The notes under the pieces are model-generated. The model worked only from the letters and a program-made list of their open reading frames with translations. It was not told the DNA's origin and did no database searches. The position numbers and the translations under genes are program-made. 64,000 nt of DNA from Salaquimonas pukyongi (GTDB lineage: Bacteria; Pseudomonadota; Alphaproteobacteria; Rhizobiales; Rhizobiaceae): assembly GCF_001953055.1 (NCBI RefSeq), contig NZ_CP019044.1, positions 1,054,001 to 1,118,000 of the forward strand, written 5' to 3'. This document shows positions 27,506 through 36,329 of the stretch, piece after piece; the stretch's first letter is position 1, and every line of letters starts with the position of its first letter.

Positions 27506-28273
27506 CTATTCCGGCGCGTTGGTGATATCCGGTGTTTGCCATGCCAGATGCTGGCCGCCATCGAGCGCGATCATCTGCCCGGTGACGGATTTTGCCCGCC
27601 AAAGCCAGTGAACCGTGTCGCCGAATTCATCCAGCATTGCTGCCCGTTTGAGGATCAGCCCCTCCACCTGCCGGTCGAAGTCCTGCCGCGATTGTCGTTC
27701 GCTGGGCAGTGTCGGTCCCGGCCCGATGGCGTTGACGCGAATGGCCGGGGCAAGCGCCTGTGCCAGCGTCTTTGTTGCCATCCACAATGCCGATTTGGAG
27801 AGCGTGTAGGAATGAAAATGCGGCGTTGGCCGCCACACGCGCTGATCTATGATGTTGACGATCAGCCCTTCTTCAAGCCCCTGGCCGGCAAAGGCGGTTG
27901 CAAGGTCCGACGGTGCCTTCACATGAAGGTCGAAATGGGTCTTCCACACGCCATCATCGGACTGCGTGACACTGTCGGGTTCAAACGCCGATGCATTGTT
28001 GATCATGAGGTCGATCGGGCCCAGTTGTTTTGCCGCTTCGCCAAACAGGCGGGCAGCTTCACCGCTCTCGCCGAAATCGGCGGCAAGTGCGACGGCTTTA
28101 ACCCCGCTTTCACCCAGTTCCTGCACCAGCGCGTCGGCGTCATCCTGCGACTGATGATGGTGAACGGCGATGTTGCAGCCAAGCCCGGCCAGGGAACGTG
28201 CAATCGCCGCGCCAATTCTTCTGGCGCCGCCGGTTATCAGAACATTGGTCGGGTGGTCTGTCTTCGTCACCAC
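27506..28273 (-). CDS. Short-chain dehydrogenase/reductase, pteridine-reductase-like
   Basis: The 255-residue NAD(P)-dependent oxidoreductase has LITGGARRIGAAIA, where the Arg variant of the glycine motif (TGxxxRIG) is characteristic of PTR1/FolM-type pteridine reductases, then MINNASAFEPDS, the active-site SYTLSKSAL (Tyr-x3-Lys), and NAIGPGPTLP. A dihydromonapterin or dihydrofolate reductase role is an inference from that motif. It lies upstream of the patatin-uvrC-pgsA-moaDE series on the same strand. Confidence 0.85.
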   Translation of the reverse strand: MVTKTDHPTNVLITGGARRIGAAIARSLAGLGCNIAVHHHQSQDDADALVQELGESGVKAVALAADFGESGEAARLFGEAAKQLGPIDLMINNASAFEPDSVTQSDDGVWKTHFDLHVKAPSDLATAFAGQGLEEGLIVNIIDQRVWRPTPHFHSYTLSKSALWMATKTLAQALAPAIRVNAIGPGPTLPSERQSRQDFDRQVEGLILKRAAMLDEFGDTVHWLWRAKSVTGQMIALDGGQHLAWQTPDITNAPE

Positions 28274-28293
28274 TTGCTCGCTGCCGCTTCAGG

Positions 28294-29238
28294 TCAAGTG
28301 ACAAACGCCGCCGCCACATACAGCGTATAGGCGGTAATCATCACGGTGCCGACGCGCTTGCCGATCTTGATTTTCCAGTGGGCAAGGCCCGCCAGCAGCA
28401 GGGCACAGGCCAGCATTACCCACATGTCAACATAGACGATCCTGCCGGACGCTGCCATGGGCGCGATAATCGGCGCAATGCCCATGATCGATCCGATGTT
28501 GAAGATGTTGGAGCCGACCACATTGCCGATGGCAATCGAGTTGCTGCTTCGAAGCGTCGCCATGACGGTGGTCGCAAGTTCCGGCAGAGAGGTGCCGATG
28601 GCGACGATGGTAAGGCCGATGACATCCTCGGAGACATCCCAGCGGCGCGCAATGGCGCTTGCCGATTCGACCGTCAGATTGGCACCGAAGGGCAGCGCAA
28701 TCAGGCCGATTGCCAGCAGGGCGAAAATCAGTGGCATGGAGCTTGGCGTTTCGCCCACTTCCTCGTGAATGTCGGCGGCGGCATCGGTGTTGGCCCTGGC
28801 TGCACAGCACCACTGGTCATAAAGAAAGAGCAACAGCAAGATCAGCAAAATGATGCCTTCAACGCGGCTGACGAGCTGATCGAGCAGCATGATCATGAAC
28901 ACGGCGGTAAAGCCGATCATCACCAGGATGTTCCGACCGATGCCAGCGTCATCGCAGCGCGAAGCGGCAATCAGCGCGGGCAGGCCCATCACCAGCAGCA
29001 CATTGGCAATGTTGGAGCCCACCACATTGCCGATGGCAATGCCCGGTGCGCCGGCCAGCGCTGCCTGTATCGAGATGAACAGTTCCGGTGCCGACGTACC
29101 GAAGGCGACGATTGTCAGCCCGATGATCAGGGCAGGGACCTGCAGCCGTTCGGCCAGGCCAACCGCGCCTTTGACCAGCACATCGCCGCCAACCAGAAGC
29201 AGTCCAAGCCCAGTCACTAGCAGCACATAATCAAGCAT
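28294..29238 (-). CDS. Calcium/sodium antiporter (CaCA family, YrbG-like)
   Basis: The 314-residue inner-membrane protein has the two inverted alpha repeats of cation/Ca2+ exchangers: FGTSAPELFISIQAAL with GNVVGSNIANVLLV, and IGTSLPELATTVMATL with GNVVGSNIFNIGSI. About ten membrane helices surround them, with a charged loop in the middle (residues 150-175). The family exchanges Na+ or K+ for Ca2+. It ends 20 bases from the SDR start. Confidence 0.94.
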   Translation of the reverse strand: MLDYVLLVTGLGLLLVGGDVLVKGAVGLAERLQVPALIIGLTIVAFGTSAPELFISIQAALAGAPGIAIGNVVGSNIANVLLVMGLPALIAASRCDDAGIGRNILVMIGFTAVFMIMLLDQLVSRVEGIILLILLLLFLYDQWCCAARANTDAAADIHEEVGETPSSMPLIFALLAIGLIALPFGANLTVESASAIARRWDVSEDVIGLTIVAIGTSLPELATTVMATLRSSNSIAIGNVVGSNIFNIGSIMGIAPIIAPMAASGRIVYVDMWVMLACALLLAGLAHWKIKIGKRVGTVMITAYTLYVAAAFVT

Positions 29239-29541
29239 CGAACATTCCGGATGGTATCATGGACAATCAACTGGCCGCAGGGAGTGGCAAATGTGGCGGC
29301 ATAACGGAAGAATACAAGCAGCGCATATAGGATGCTGCGGCGAAGGTTGGAAGCCCCGGCGCCCATAATCGGCGCAATAACTGGCAGGTTCTGTACATGA
29401 GACCGCGTGGCCGGGAGGGTTTGGCGCGCGTTAACCACAGTTGCAGCGCCACGAGATTGCCGCTTTGTCGTCAAGGTTCCTCTATCTCTTTGCCCGATTT
29501 GGCTGCGACAAGTCTCCTGCGGACCACGAGGAGTATGAGTT
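29239..29541. promoter_or_regulatory. Divergent region between the Ca2+ antiporter and the porin
   Basis: This 303-base stretch separates two divergent genes. The porin has a clear AGGAG ten bases before its ATG and probably a long leader. A TTGCCG...TCTATC pair around 29457-29486 is a possible promoter. I see no other structure and no believable small gene. Confidence 0.4.
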
Positions 29542-30255
29542 ATGTATCCTGAGAAAATCGTTTCCCGATCAGGGAAAAAAGCAAATCCCCGGCTATCGGC
29601 GGCCGCCGTTTCGCGCGGTGCACTGTCCGGTCTTGCCATTCTTCTGGGTACGGTGGCGGCAAACGCTGCCGACCTTAACACCGGGACCGATCCGGGCATT
29701 GTGCAACCGGGGTTTGATCCGGTCGCCAACAGCTCGGTCTGGAACGGTGCCTATGCCGGCGTTCATGGCGATCTGAAATGGCGCAAGGTCGGCGTGATGG
29801 GTTCATCGGACATCGACATGAGCCACAGCCCCGGTATCGGCGGATATATCGGTTACAACCAGGAAATCTACGGCCCCATTATCGGCGGCCTTGAGGTCAT
29901 GGGCGGCTATTCCGGCAAGAGCCAGAGCAAGGGCGGCTACACGGTCGAACAGGACTGGGATGCCTCCTTGCGTGCCCGGATGGGCTATGCGCTCGAGCAG
30001 AACCTGTTTTACGGGCTGGCTGGGGTCAAGACCTCACGCGTGACGGTCTCCAATGCCGGAAATTCCGACACCAACTGGATGAACGGCTGGACGGTCGGCG
30101 CCGGCGTCGAACGGCAGTTGACCGACAACATTATCGGGCGCATCGAATATGATTATTCGCGCTTCGGCAAGACTGAGTTCGAGACCGCCGGACCCAATCG
30201 TGATGTCGATCTTACCGACCATGGCATCAAGCTGGGCGTCGGTTTGAAGTTCTAA
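29542..30255 (+). CDS. Outer-membrane beta-barrel porin, Omp25/31 type
   Basis: The 237-residue protein has a signal peptide (positively charged N-region, then SGLAILLGTVAANAAD) and an eight-stranded OmpA-like barrel: WNGAYAGVHGDLKWR, GGYIGYNQEIYGPIIGG, DWDASLRARMGYAL, YGLAGVKTSRV, TVGAGVERQLTDNIIGRIEYDYSRFG, ending with the aromatic C-terminus GIKLGVGLKF. It matches the abundant Omp25/31/RopB surface proteins of Hyphomicrobiales. ATG 29542 is preceded by GAGGAG. A strong terminator follows. Confidence 0.93.
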   Translation: MYPEKIVSRSGKKANPRLSAAAVSRGALSGLAILLGTVAANAADLNTGTDPGIVQPGFDPVANSSVWNGAYAGVHGDLKWRKVGVMGSSDIDMSHSPGIGGYIGYNQEIYGPIIGGLEVMGGYSGKSQSKGGYTVEQDWDASLRARMGYALEQNLFYGLAGVKTSRVTVSNAGNSDTNWMNGWTVGAGVERQLTDNIIGRIEYDYSRFGKTEFETAGPNRDVDLTDHGIKLGVGLKF

Positions 30256-30261
30256 CCAAAG

Positions 30262-30293
30262 CCTGCCGCCCTGCCCTGCGGGGCGGCGGGGTT
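30262..30293 (+). terminator. Rho-independent terminator after the porin
   Basis: A 13-bp GC-rich stem (30262-30274 with 30278-30290, two G-U pairs) closes a three-base loop and is followed by GTTT. It lies seven bases after the porin stop and abuts the stop of the convergent AIM24-like gene, so it may serve both strands. Confidence 0.7.
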
Positions 30294-31144
30294 TACCGGT
30301 TGTCGCCGTCGAGCAGATTTCCGATACCGCCCAGGATCGATCCTTCGCCTTTGGTGTTGCCGCGGCCTGGAACTGCGGCCCACATGCGGCCTGCTAGCCG
30401 CGAGAAGGGCAGGGATTGTATCCACACCTTGCCCGGACCGGTAAGCTTGGCGAAGAAGACGCCTTCGCCGCCAAAAATCATCGACTTGATCGATCCGGCC
30501 CGCACCAGGTCAAAATCGACGCTTGCCGTGTGGGCGGCGACGCAGCCCGTGTCGATGTGCAGTTCCTCTCCCGCTTCAAGCGTGCGCTCCACCGTTGTGC
30601 CGCCGACATGGACGAACACCCAGCCATCGCCCTCAAGCTTCTGCATGATGAACCCTTCACCACCAAACAGGCCGGTCATGATCCGGCGCTGAAAGGCAAT
30701 GCCCAGCGACACGCCGCGGGCCGCGCATAAAAACGCATCCTTCTGGCAGACGAGTTCACCATCGACTTCATCGAGCTTGATTGCCAGGATGTGGCCGGGA
30801 TAGGGCGCTGCGAAGGCAACCCGTGCCTTGCCGGCGCCGGTATGGGTAAACACCGTGGTAAACAGGCTTTCGCCGGTGATCAGCCGCTTTCCCGCGCCCA
30901 CCAGCTTGTCGAGAAACCCGCTGCCTTGTGCCTGTGACCCGTCGCCGAACACCGTCGTCATCTCGATATCGGCATCCTTGAACATCATCGAGCCGGCCTC
31001 GGCGACGGCCGATTCACCGGGATCGAGTTCGATCTCGGCAAATTGCATCTCCTGGCCCTTGATTTCGAAATCGATGTCGTCTGCCAGGCTGGCGGAGCGT
31101 TCGTGCCGGGCGATGGGAATGCTGGGGACGGTGTTCAAGACCAT
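30293..31144 (-). CDS. TIGR00266/AIM24 family protein
   Basis: The 283-residue protein is rich in beta strands and matches the TIGR00266 (AIM24-like) family: FEIKGQEMQFAEIELDPGESAVAEAGSMMF, PYPGHILAIKLDE, FQRRIMTGLFGGEGFIMQKLEG, GVFFAKLTGPGKVWIQSLPFSRLAGR. The family forms trimeric beta-prism-like folds with no known enzymatic activity; yeast AIM24 is mitochondrial. ATG 31144 has AAAGGAA ahead. It appears to be a single-gene unit. Confidence 0.9.
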   Translation of the reverse strand: MVLNTVPSIPIARHERSASLADDIDFEIKGQEMQFAEIELDPGESAVAEAGSMMFKDADIEMTTVFGDGSQAQGSGFLDKLVGAGKRLITGESLFTTVFTHTGAGKARVAFAAPYPGHILAIKLDEVDGELVCQKDAFLCAARGVSLGIAFQRRIMTGLFGGEGFIMQKLEGDGWVFVHVGGTTVERTLEAGEELHIDTGCVAAHTASVDFDLVRAGSIKSMIFGGEGVFFAKLTGPGKVWIQSLPFSRLAGRMWAAVPGRGNTKGEGSILGGIGNLLDGDNR

Positions 31145-31289
31145 GGCGCTGTTCCTTTGGCATGAGAATCGGTTGCGCCATGATGTGCCCGATCGGCCGC
31201 GCCGGGGCAATTTTGGATTGGAGAAACTTGCCCGAAAAAGGCATTCAACCAGCCGCTGCTGTTACAGCGCCGATATTACCGCCCGGCTA

Positions 31290-31703
31290 CTATCTCATTG
31301 TGCGGCAGTATCCGTCATGGTTCTTCCACGGGTCGAGCCCGGCAACGCAATGGGTTACATCCCAGTTCTGGCCGACAAAGCCGCCGATATCCTCGATCAT
31401 GTACCAGATCTGCCGGCGCTGGCCGTTGGAAAGAACCGCCGTGGCGTTGCAATAGCGCCGCGTGACCGGTGAATTGACCATGCTCGTCGTGCGGTGCTCG
31501 TGCATGCGGTCGAGCTTCACCAGGGTGAAGCCGCGCTGCCAGGTCTTTTTCTCCGCCCAGTTGAACTCATCGATGATGCGCCCAGCCACCGGAAGGTCGG
31601 TGCACAGGGGAAACTGCGCCGCGCTGGCCGTGCCGGCAAGGGCAAGGCCGATGGCGGCAAGCTTCAAGGAGAACAGGGTTCTTGCTGGCATGGAGGGTTT
31701 CAT
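31290..31703 (-). CDS. Small secreted protein with four cysteines, function unknown
   Basis: I do not recognise a family. The 137-residue protein has a clear signal peptide (LFSLKLAAIGLALAGTASA before AQFPLC) and a mature domain of about 112 residues with four cysteines (LCTDL, RYCNATA, THCVAGL, GYCRTM), which fits two disulphides in the periplasm. Aromatic-rich segments (QIWYMIEDIGGFVGQNW) suggest a compact fold. ATG 31703 with AAACCCTCCATG context is chosen over the 22-codon longer frame. Confidence 0.75.
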   Translation of the reverse strand: MKPSMPARTLFSLKLAAIGLALAGTASAAQFPLCTDLPVAGRIIDEFNWAEKKTWQRGFTLVKLDRMHEHRTTSMVNSPVTRRYCNATAVLSNGQRRQIWYMIEDIGGFVGQNWDVTHCVAGLDPWKNHDGYCRTMR

Positions 31704-31874
31704 CACGTCGGCTGCTTTTCGGTGCGGATGGTAGCTGGTTTTGGTACAACTTGCCCCAACCTGTACCAAAGGCGCGTGAAGTTCAAGCCGTGTGTCCGGT
31801 CGGTCGGCGGCCAGTCCGAATGCCTGCCTGGAGCCCTTTGCGGACGCCAGTTTTGAGTAACCGATCAGGTGGTG

Positions 31875-32273
31875 TTATCCCTTTGCCACAAATGCATCAA
31901 CTTCGATCTCAACCAGCCACTGCGGATTTACGAACCGGTCAATTGCCATGATGGTGTCAACTGGCTTGCATTCGCGACAATACGCCTTTCTGGCTTCAAT
32001 CGCTTCTTTCCAGTTTTCTATGTCGGTCAGTATGACACGTGTGCGAACGATATCGTGAATGCCAGAACCGGCATCTTCCAGAGCCGTTTTGATAATCTCA
32101 AAGCACCGGGTGGTCTGAGCAAAAACGTTGCCGATACCAACAGTTTCACCGTTCTCATCTACTGGAGCTGTCCCGCCAACGGCAATAAACGGACCAACGC
32201 GCACTGCTCTGCTGAACCCCACGATCTCTTCCATTGGGTTACCATTGGAAATCAGTTGGCGCTTGTAGCTCAT
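31875..32273 (-). CDS. RidA family protein
   Basis: The 132-residue protein has the YjgF/RidA fold: FIAVGGTAPVDENGETVG, QTTRCFEIIKTALEDAGSG, and IVRTRVILTD with the Arg that binds the substrate carboxylate in deaminating members. Archetypal RidA hydrolyses reactive enamines/imines, but many paralogues differ. It is 53 bases downstream of the GNAT gene and probably co-transcribed with it. Confidence 0.88.
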   Translation of the reverse strand: MSYKRQLISNGNPMEEIVGFSRAVRVGPFIAVGGTAPVDENGETVGIGNVFAQTTRCFEIIKTALEDAGSGIHDIVRTRVILTDIENWKEAIEARKAYCRECKPVDTIMAIDRFVNPQWLVEIEVDAFVAKG

Positions 32274-32325
32274 GGTTGGCTCCCTTGTTGTGAAGAGACG
32301 GGAGTATATCAGGTAAAAGAAAACC

Positions 32326-33117
32326 CTATGCGGTAAATCGTGCTGCCCCGGTAGTCGCTATTCCGCAAACGACACCGGGATCAAGCCGCAAGCCGCTTCG
32401 CTCAATCATCCTGCGGGAAGGTTTGTTGGTGGCTGCAGCGTATTCTTGCACTTCATGGGCGCCCAGCTTTTCCACACATCCGCGGACCATAAGTGCGTTG
32501 ATCAAGACGCCCAGCTTTTTCCCGCGTTGGGATTCGTCTACCGACACAAGGCCGCCCCAGGCGGTTGAAGCCCACCGGCTATGCTGATTGTACGGATAGT
32601 AACCAAAAGCCGTTCCAACGATTGCGCCGTTTTCATCCCTTATGGCGATTGTAACCGAAGGCAAGGACATGCCGGCCAGCAGGCGTCCTGTGAATGGAAC
32701 AACGCCGCTTCGGGCCATGCATTCCTGAATCGCGGAAATCACCGCGGCGTCAGCCAGTTCTTTTTCGTCAACCAGCGCATACCCCTCGGGCAAGGAGGCT
32801 TCAACCAGCTGCCTGGTATGCGTGTCAATTGTCTGGCGGTCCGCTGAGAACACGTTCCAGGAATCAAACCGGATATCATGCTTGCTCAAACTGGCCCGAA
32901 ACTCGTCCAGCATCTCAACCGGGATCATTCTGAAGGTAAAGACGCCATGGTCTTTGATGAGTTCAATGACCCTCTCCCAGCCAAGGGCATTGTAGTCATC
33001 CGTTCCAAGAAACCTTCCGCCGTTTACAGCGCCCTTGGTTTGTGAACACCACTTGGTAAGCTCGTCGACCTTCTTTTGCAGTCGAACCTGCTGATCCGTT
33101 CCAAAGTACCAGTCCAT
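32326..33117 (-). CDS. GNAT family N-acetyltransferase with N-terminal extension
   Basis: The 263-residue protein has an N-terminal half of about 130 residues that I cannot assign and a C-terminal GNAT domain (SVTIAIRDENGAIVGTAFGYYP, WGGLVSVDESQRGKKLGVLINALMV, YAAATNKPSRRMIERSGLRLDPG). The SQRGKKLGVLI segment is the acetyl-CoA loop. It heads the small GNAT-RidA unit. Base composition is slightly less GC-rich than its neighbours, which could reflect recent transfer, but this is not strong. Confidence 0.82.
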   Translation of the reverse strand: MDWYFGTDQQVRLQKKVDELTKWCSQTKGAVNGGRFLGTDDYNALGWERVIELIKDHGVFTFRMIPVEMLDEFRASLSKHDIRFDSWNVFSADRQTIDTHTRQLVEASLPEGYALVDEKELADAAVISAIQECMARSGVVPFTGRLLAGMSLPSVTIAIRDENGAIVGTAFGYYPYNQHSRWASTAWGGLVSVDESQRGKKLGVLINALMVRGCVEKLGAHEVQEYAAATNKPSRRMIERSGLRLDPGVVCGIATTGAARFTA

Positions 33118-33343
33118 CGCACCCTCCAGCGGGTTGATGATACATTTACCGGAACAAAATTGCGAGAAACCGGTTTTTTATGCTGAGTTTGATCAAGTGC
33201 TCTTGCTTGGCTATTGCAAAAACACCCCGCAAAGCGTGATACCGTGAAGGCTGAAGGCGAGCTTCGACAAATGACAGCTTTATCCGCATGGCAGGCACGC
33301 AACTTGACCCTTGCCGCATGGTCTTTGGAGGGTTCTCCCGCCT

Positions 33344-34222
33344 TCACTCTGCCGTCAGCCGCTCATAACGCCAGCGGCCCTGGCCCTTCGCCGCCTCAAG
33401 CCGGGCGGCAAGCTGCGGCAGGATCGCCGCCATTTCCCCCTCCAGCACATAGGGCGCATGGCGCAGGATCATGCCGCAGCCATGCAGGACAGGCGGCGTT
33501 TCGCGCTTGCAGATTTCAAGTTCCAGATACACCAGATCGCTGATGCCGCTTTCCCTCAGCATTTGCTTGAAACGGGCAACGGGCCCGGGATGTTTGAGCG
33601 GATACCAGAAGGCCAGGCTGCCGCCCTGCCAGCGCTTTGCCGCGCGCAGGGCCGCCTCTGCCATGCGGCCAAAATCGGCAGCGTCCTCAAACGGCGGATC
33701 AATGAGCAAAAGCCCGCGCTTTTCCTTTGGTGGCAGGTGGGCACCGGGAACCAGCCAGCCGTCAAGGGTCAGAATGCGGGCCTGATAATTGCCGGCAAAC
33801 AGGGTTTTCAGCTTTCCGGCAGCCTCCGGATGCAACTCGCAGGCCGTCAGCCGGTCCTGCCTGCGCATCAATTCCATCGCCAGCAGCGGCGAGCCCGGAT
33901 ATTCAGCCGGATACTCAGAAAGTGCCTTCTGATTGGCCCCATTGCCGAACACGGCGCCAAGATAGGGGGCAAGCAGGCCTGCTGCTTCGCCTTGCGGTTT
34001 CCAGCCGGCAAGCTTGCCGATGCCGCCCACCCATTCGGGCGGATTGCCGCGCGTATCGCGCTGATCTTTCGGTGCCAGCAGGTAGCGCCCGGCGCCCGCA
34101 TGGGTGTCGATGACCCGGAAGGCTTTCTCCTTCCGTTTCAGATATTCGATCAGCCGCGACAGCACGATGTGCTTGAAGACATCGGCAAAATTGCCCGCAT
34201 GATAGTCGTGACGGTAGTTCAT
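33344..34222 (-). CDS. rlmJ: 23S rRNA (adenine2030-N6)-methyltransferase RlmJ
   Basis: The 292-residue protein begins NYRHDYHAGNFADVFKH, the RlmJ signature, then FRVIDTHAGAGRYLL (SAM site) and LIDPPFEDAADF, the DPPF catalytic motif of N6-adenine methyltransferases. It methylates A2030 of 23S rRNA. Start and length agree with the family. Confidence 0.95.
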   Translation of the reverse strand: MNYRHDYHAGNFADVFKHIVLSRLIEYLKRKEKAFRVIDTHAGAGRYLLAPKDQRDTRGNPPEWVGGIGKLAGWKPQGEAAGLLAPYLGAVFGNGANQKALSEYPAEYPGSPLLAMELMRRQDRLTACELHPEAAGKLKTLFAGNYQARILTLDGWLVPGAHLPPKEKRGLLLIDPPFEDAADFGRMAEAALRAAKRWQGGSLAFWYPLKHPGPVARFKQMLRESGISDLVYLELEICKRETPPVLHGCGMILRHAPYVLEGEMAAILPQLAARLEAAKGQGRWRYERLTAE

Positions 34223-34258
34223 TGGCTTCCCGTTCAGGGCGTGCTTGGGGTTTTGGCC

Positions 34259-34948
34259 CTAAAGAACCCGCTGTGTGCTGCCGACGGGCGGGGAGAAGAG
34301 CGCCGGTTGCCCGGTGGCCGCACCATCGGATACCACGATCCGCGAGCCCGAAAGCCGCACCTTTCCTGAAGTTACCAGCGCCAGCGCGTGGGGATAAAGC
34401 AGGTGTTCGGTCTCCAGCACCCGCTCTGCGAGGCTGTCGTCGGTATCGGCCGGATCGACGCTAACCGCAGCCTGGGCGATGATCGGCCCGCCATCAAGCG
34501 TTTCATCGACAAAGTGCACCGTGGCGCCGTGAATGCGAACGCCTGCCAGCAGCGCCCGGTGGTGTGTGTCGACTCCCTTGAAGGCCGGCAGCAGGCTGGG
34601 GTGAATGTTGAGGACCTTGCCGCGAAAGCGTCGCACGAAGCTTTCCGTCAACACCCGCATATAGCCGGCAAGGCAGATGATGTCGGGTTTGGCCTCCTCG
34701 ATTTTTTCGAGCAGCGCGGCCTCATGGGCTTCGCGGCTGTCAAATGCCTTGTGATCGACAACCGCCGAGGCGATGTTGTGGAAGTCGGCGATCTCTAGTC
34801 CGCCGGCGCCCGGCACATTGGTGAAGGCATGGGTAATGATGGCCGGGTAATCGGGCGCCATACTCGCCATGATCAGGCTTGCCATGTTCGTGCCACGGCC
34901 GGAAAACAGGACGCAGACGCGCTTTCGGGTGTCTTCGGCCTTTGCCAT
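34259..34948 (-). CDS. purN: Phosphoribosylglycinamide formyltransferase PurN
   Basis: PurN transfers formyl from 10-formyltetrahydrofolate to GAR in purine synthesis. The 229-residue protein has VLFSGRGTNMASLI (phosphate loop), ICLAGYMRVLTESFV, the active-site NIHPSLLPAFKG (Asn, His) and HFVDETLDGGPII (Asp). ATG 34948 overlaps the purM stop as TGATG, the usual coupling; a GTG directly before it is also in frame. Confidence 0.97.
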   Translation of the reverse strand: MAKAEDTRKRVCVLFSGRGTNMASLIMASMAPDYPAIITHAFTNVPGAGGLEIADFHNIASAVVDHKAFDSREAHEAALLEKIEEAKPDIICLAGYMRVLTESFVRRFRGKVLNIHPSLLPAFKGVDTHHRALLAGVRIHGATVHFVDETLDGGPIIAQAAVSVDPADTDDSLAERVLETEHLLYPHALALVTSGKVRLSGSRIVVSDGAATGQPALFSPPVGSTQRVL

Positions 34949-36069
34949 CACGATGCGGCCCGCGCGTATTCGAGCTTGCCTATGTAGACGACCGGCTGGC
35001 TCTCCCGCCTGATCAATTGCCCGATACGCTGCACGCGCTCGCCTGCCTGTTCCAGCGTTCGGGTGACCGCGTCCGCGTTGTCGGCAGCGGTTGCAACCAC
35101 CATGCCGGTGCCGCAGTTGAAGGTTTTCAACATCTCGGCTTCGGCAATGTTGCCCACCTCCTGCAGCCAGCCGAAAACCGGTGGCGGGGTGAGGGAAAAC
35201 AGATCGATTTCCGCCGCAAGCGCCTGCGGCAGCACCCGGGGAATGTTCTCGGTGAAGCCGCCGCCGGTGATATGTGCCAGCGCCTTGATGCCGCCATGGG
35301 CGGCTTCCTGCCTGCCAAGCGCGGCAAGCAGCGCCCGCACGTAAATGCGGGTCGGCGCCAGCAGCGCTTCGCCCAGTGTCATCTCCGGGTCAAAAGGCGC
35401 CGGGCAATCCCACGAAAGCCCGCTTTTTTCCACCAATCTGCGCACCAGGGAATAGCCGTTGGAGTGGATGCCGGAAGAGGCAAGCCCCAAAAGCACGTCG
35501 CCTTCGGCAAGTTCCGCGCTGGGCAAAAGCGTGCCGCGCTCGGCCGCCCCCACGGCAAAACCGGCAAGGTCGTAATCGCCCTTTGCATACATGCCGGGCA
35601 TTTCCGCCGTCTCGCCGCCGATCAGTGCACAATTGGCGATGCGGCAGCCCTCGGCGATGCCCTCGATGACCTGGGCTGCAGCTTCAACGTCGAGCGCACC
35701 GGTGGCAAAATAGTCGAGGAAGAACAGCGGTTCGGCACCTTGCACAACAAGATCGTTGACGCACATGGCGACCAGGTCGATGCCCACCGTATCGTGCTTT
35801 TCAGCTTCGATGGCGATCTTCAGCTTGGTGCCGACGCCGTCATTGGCGGCAACCAGAACCGGGTCTTCAAATCCTGCCGCCTTAAGGTCGAACAGCCCGC
35901 CAAACCCGCCGATCTCTCCGTCTGCGCCCGAGCGCAGCGTGGATCTTACCGCCGGCTTGATGCGGGTGACCAGTTCGTTGCCGGCATCGATATCGACCCC
36001 GGCTTGTGCATAGGTCATGCCCTGCCGGTTGTGTTGGCGAAGAGTGTCCTTGGGGGAATTGCTGCTCAT
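34948..36069 (-). CDS. purM: Phosphoribosylformylglycinamidine cyclo-ligase PurM
   Basis: PurM closes the imidazole ring to form AIR using ATP. The sequence shows [46 protein letters not shown], and [15 protein letters not shown] give ATG 36069 (373 residues); ATG 36018 ([13 protein letters not shown], with GGCAGGG eight bases before it) is as likely and closer to the E. coli start. It is the first gene of purM-purN. Confidence 0.96.
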   Translation of the reverse strand: MSSNSPKDTLRQHNRQGMTYAQAGVDIDAGNELVTRIKPAVRSTLRSGADGEIGGFGGLFDLKAAGFEDPVLVAANDGVGTKLKIAIEAEKHDTVGIDLVAMCVNDLVVQGAEPLFFLDYFATGALDVEAAAQVIEGIAEGCRIANCALIGGETAEMPGMYAKGDYDLAGFAVGAAERGTLLPSAELAEGDVLLGLASSGIHSNGYSLVRRLVEKSGLSWDCPAPFDPEMTLGEALLAPTRIYVRALLAALGRQEAAHGGIKALAHITGGGFTENIPRVLPQALAAEIDLFSLTPPPVFGWLQEVGNIAEAEMLKTFNCGTGMVVATAADNADAVTRTLEQAGERVQRIGQLIRRESQPVVYIGKLEYARAAS

Positions 36070-36329
36070 CTGCGCGCACAATGTCCGTTTTCGAAGATCC
36101 GTTGCAGGCTGAAACACCGTGCGGCGGGTTTGCGGCATGGCGGGGCAAACTGCAAGCGTTTTGAATGACGCAGCCTGTTGATAGTGTGGAAACGCGAATG
36201 TTCCTGCGCAAAGCTGGGCTGGCGGCCATGCTTCGCCTTGCGCCGCTCTTTCCCGCCATTTACATAGCAGGTGTCACATTTGCCTGGCAGGCCTTACAAA
36301 TCCTGACAGCAGGTTGCGGAAAATAGAAC

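Noticed and set aside
29420-29440. CtrA-like site upstream of the porin.
   Set aside because: Only the TTAACC half is convincing; the left half (TTTG) deviates at two of four bases.
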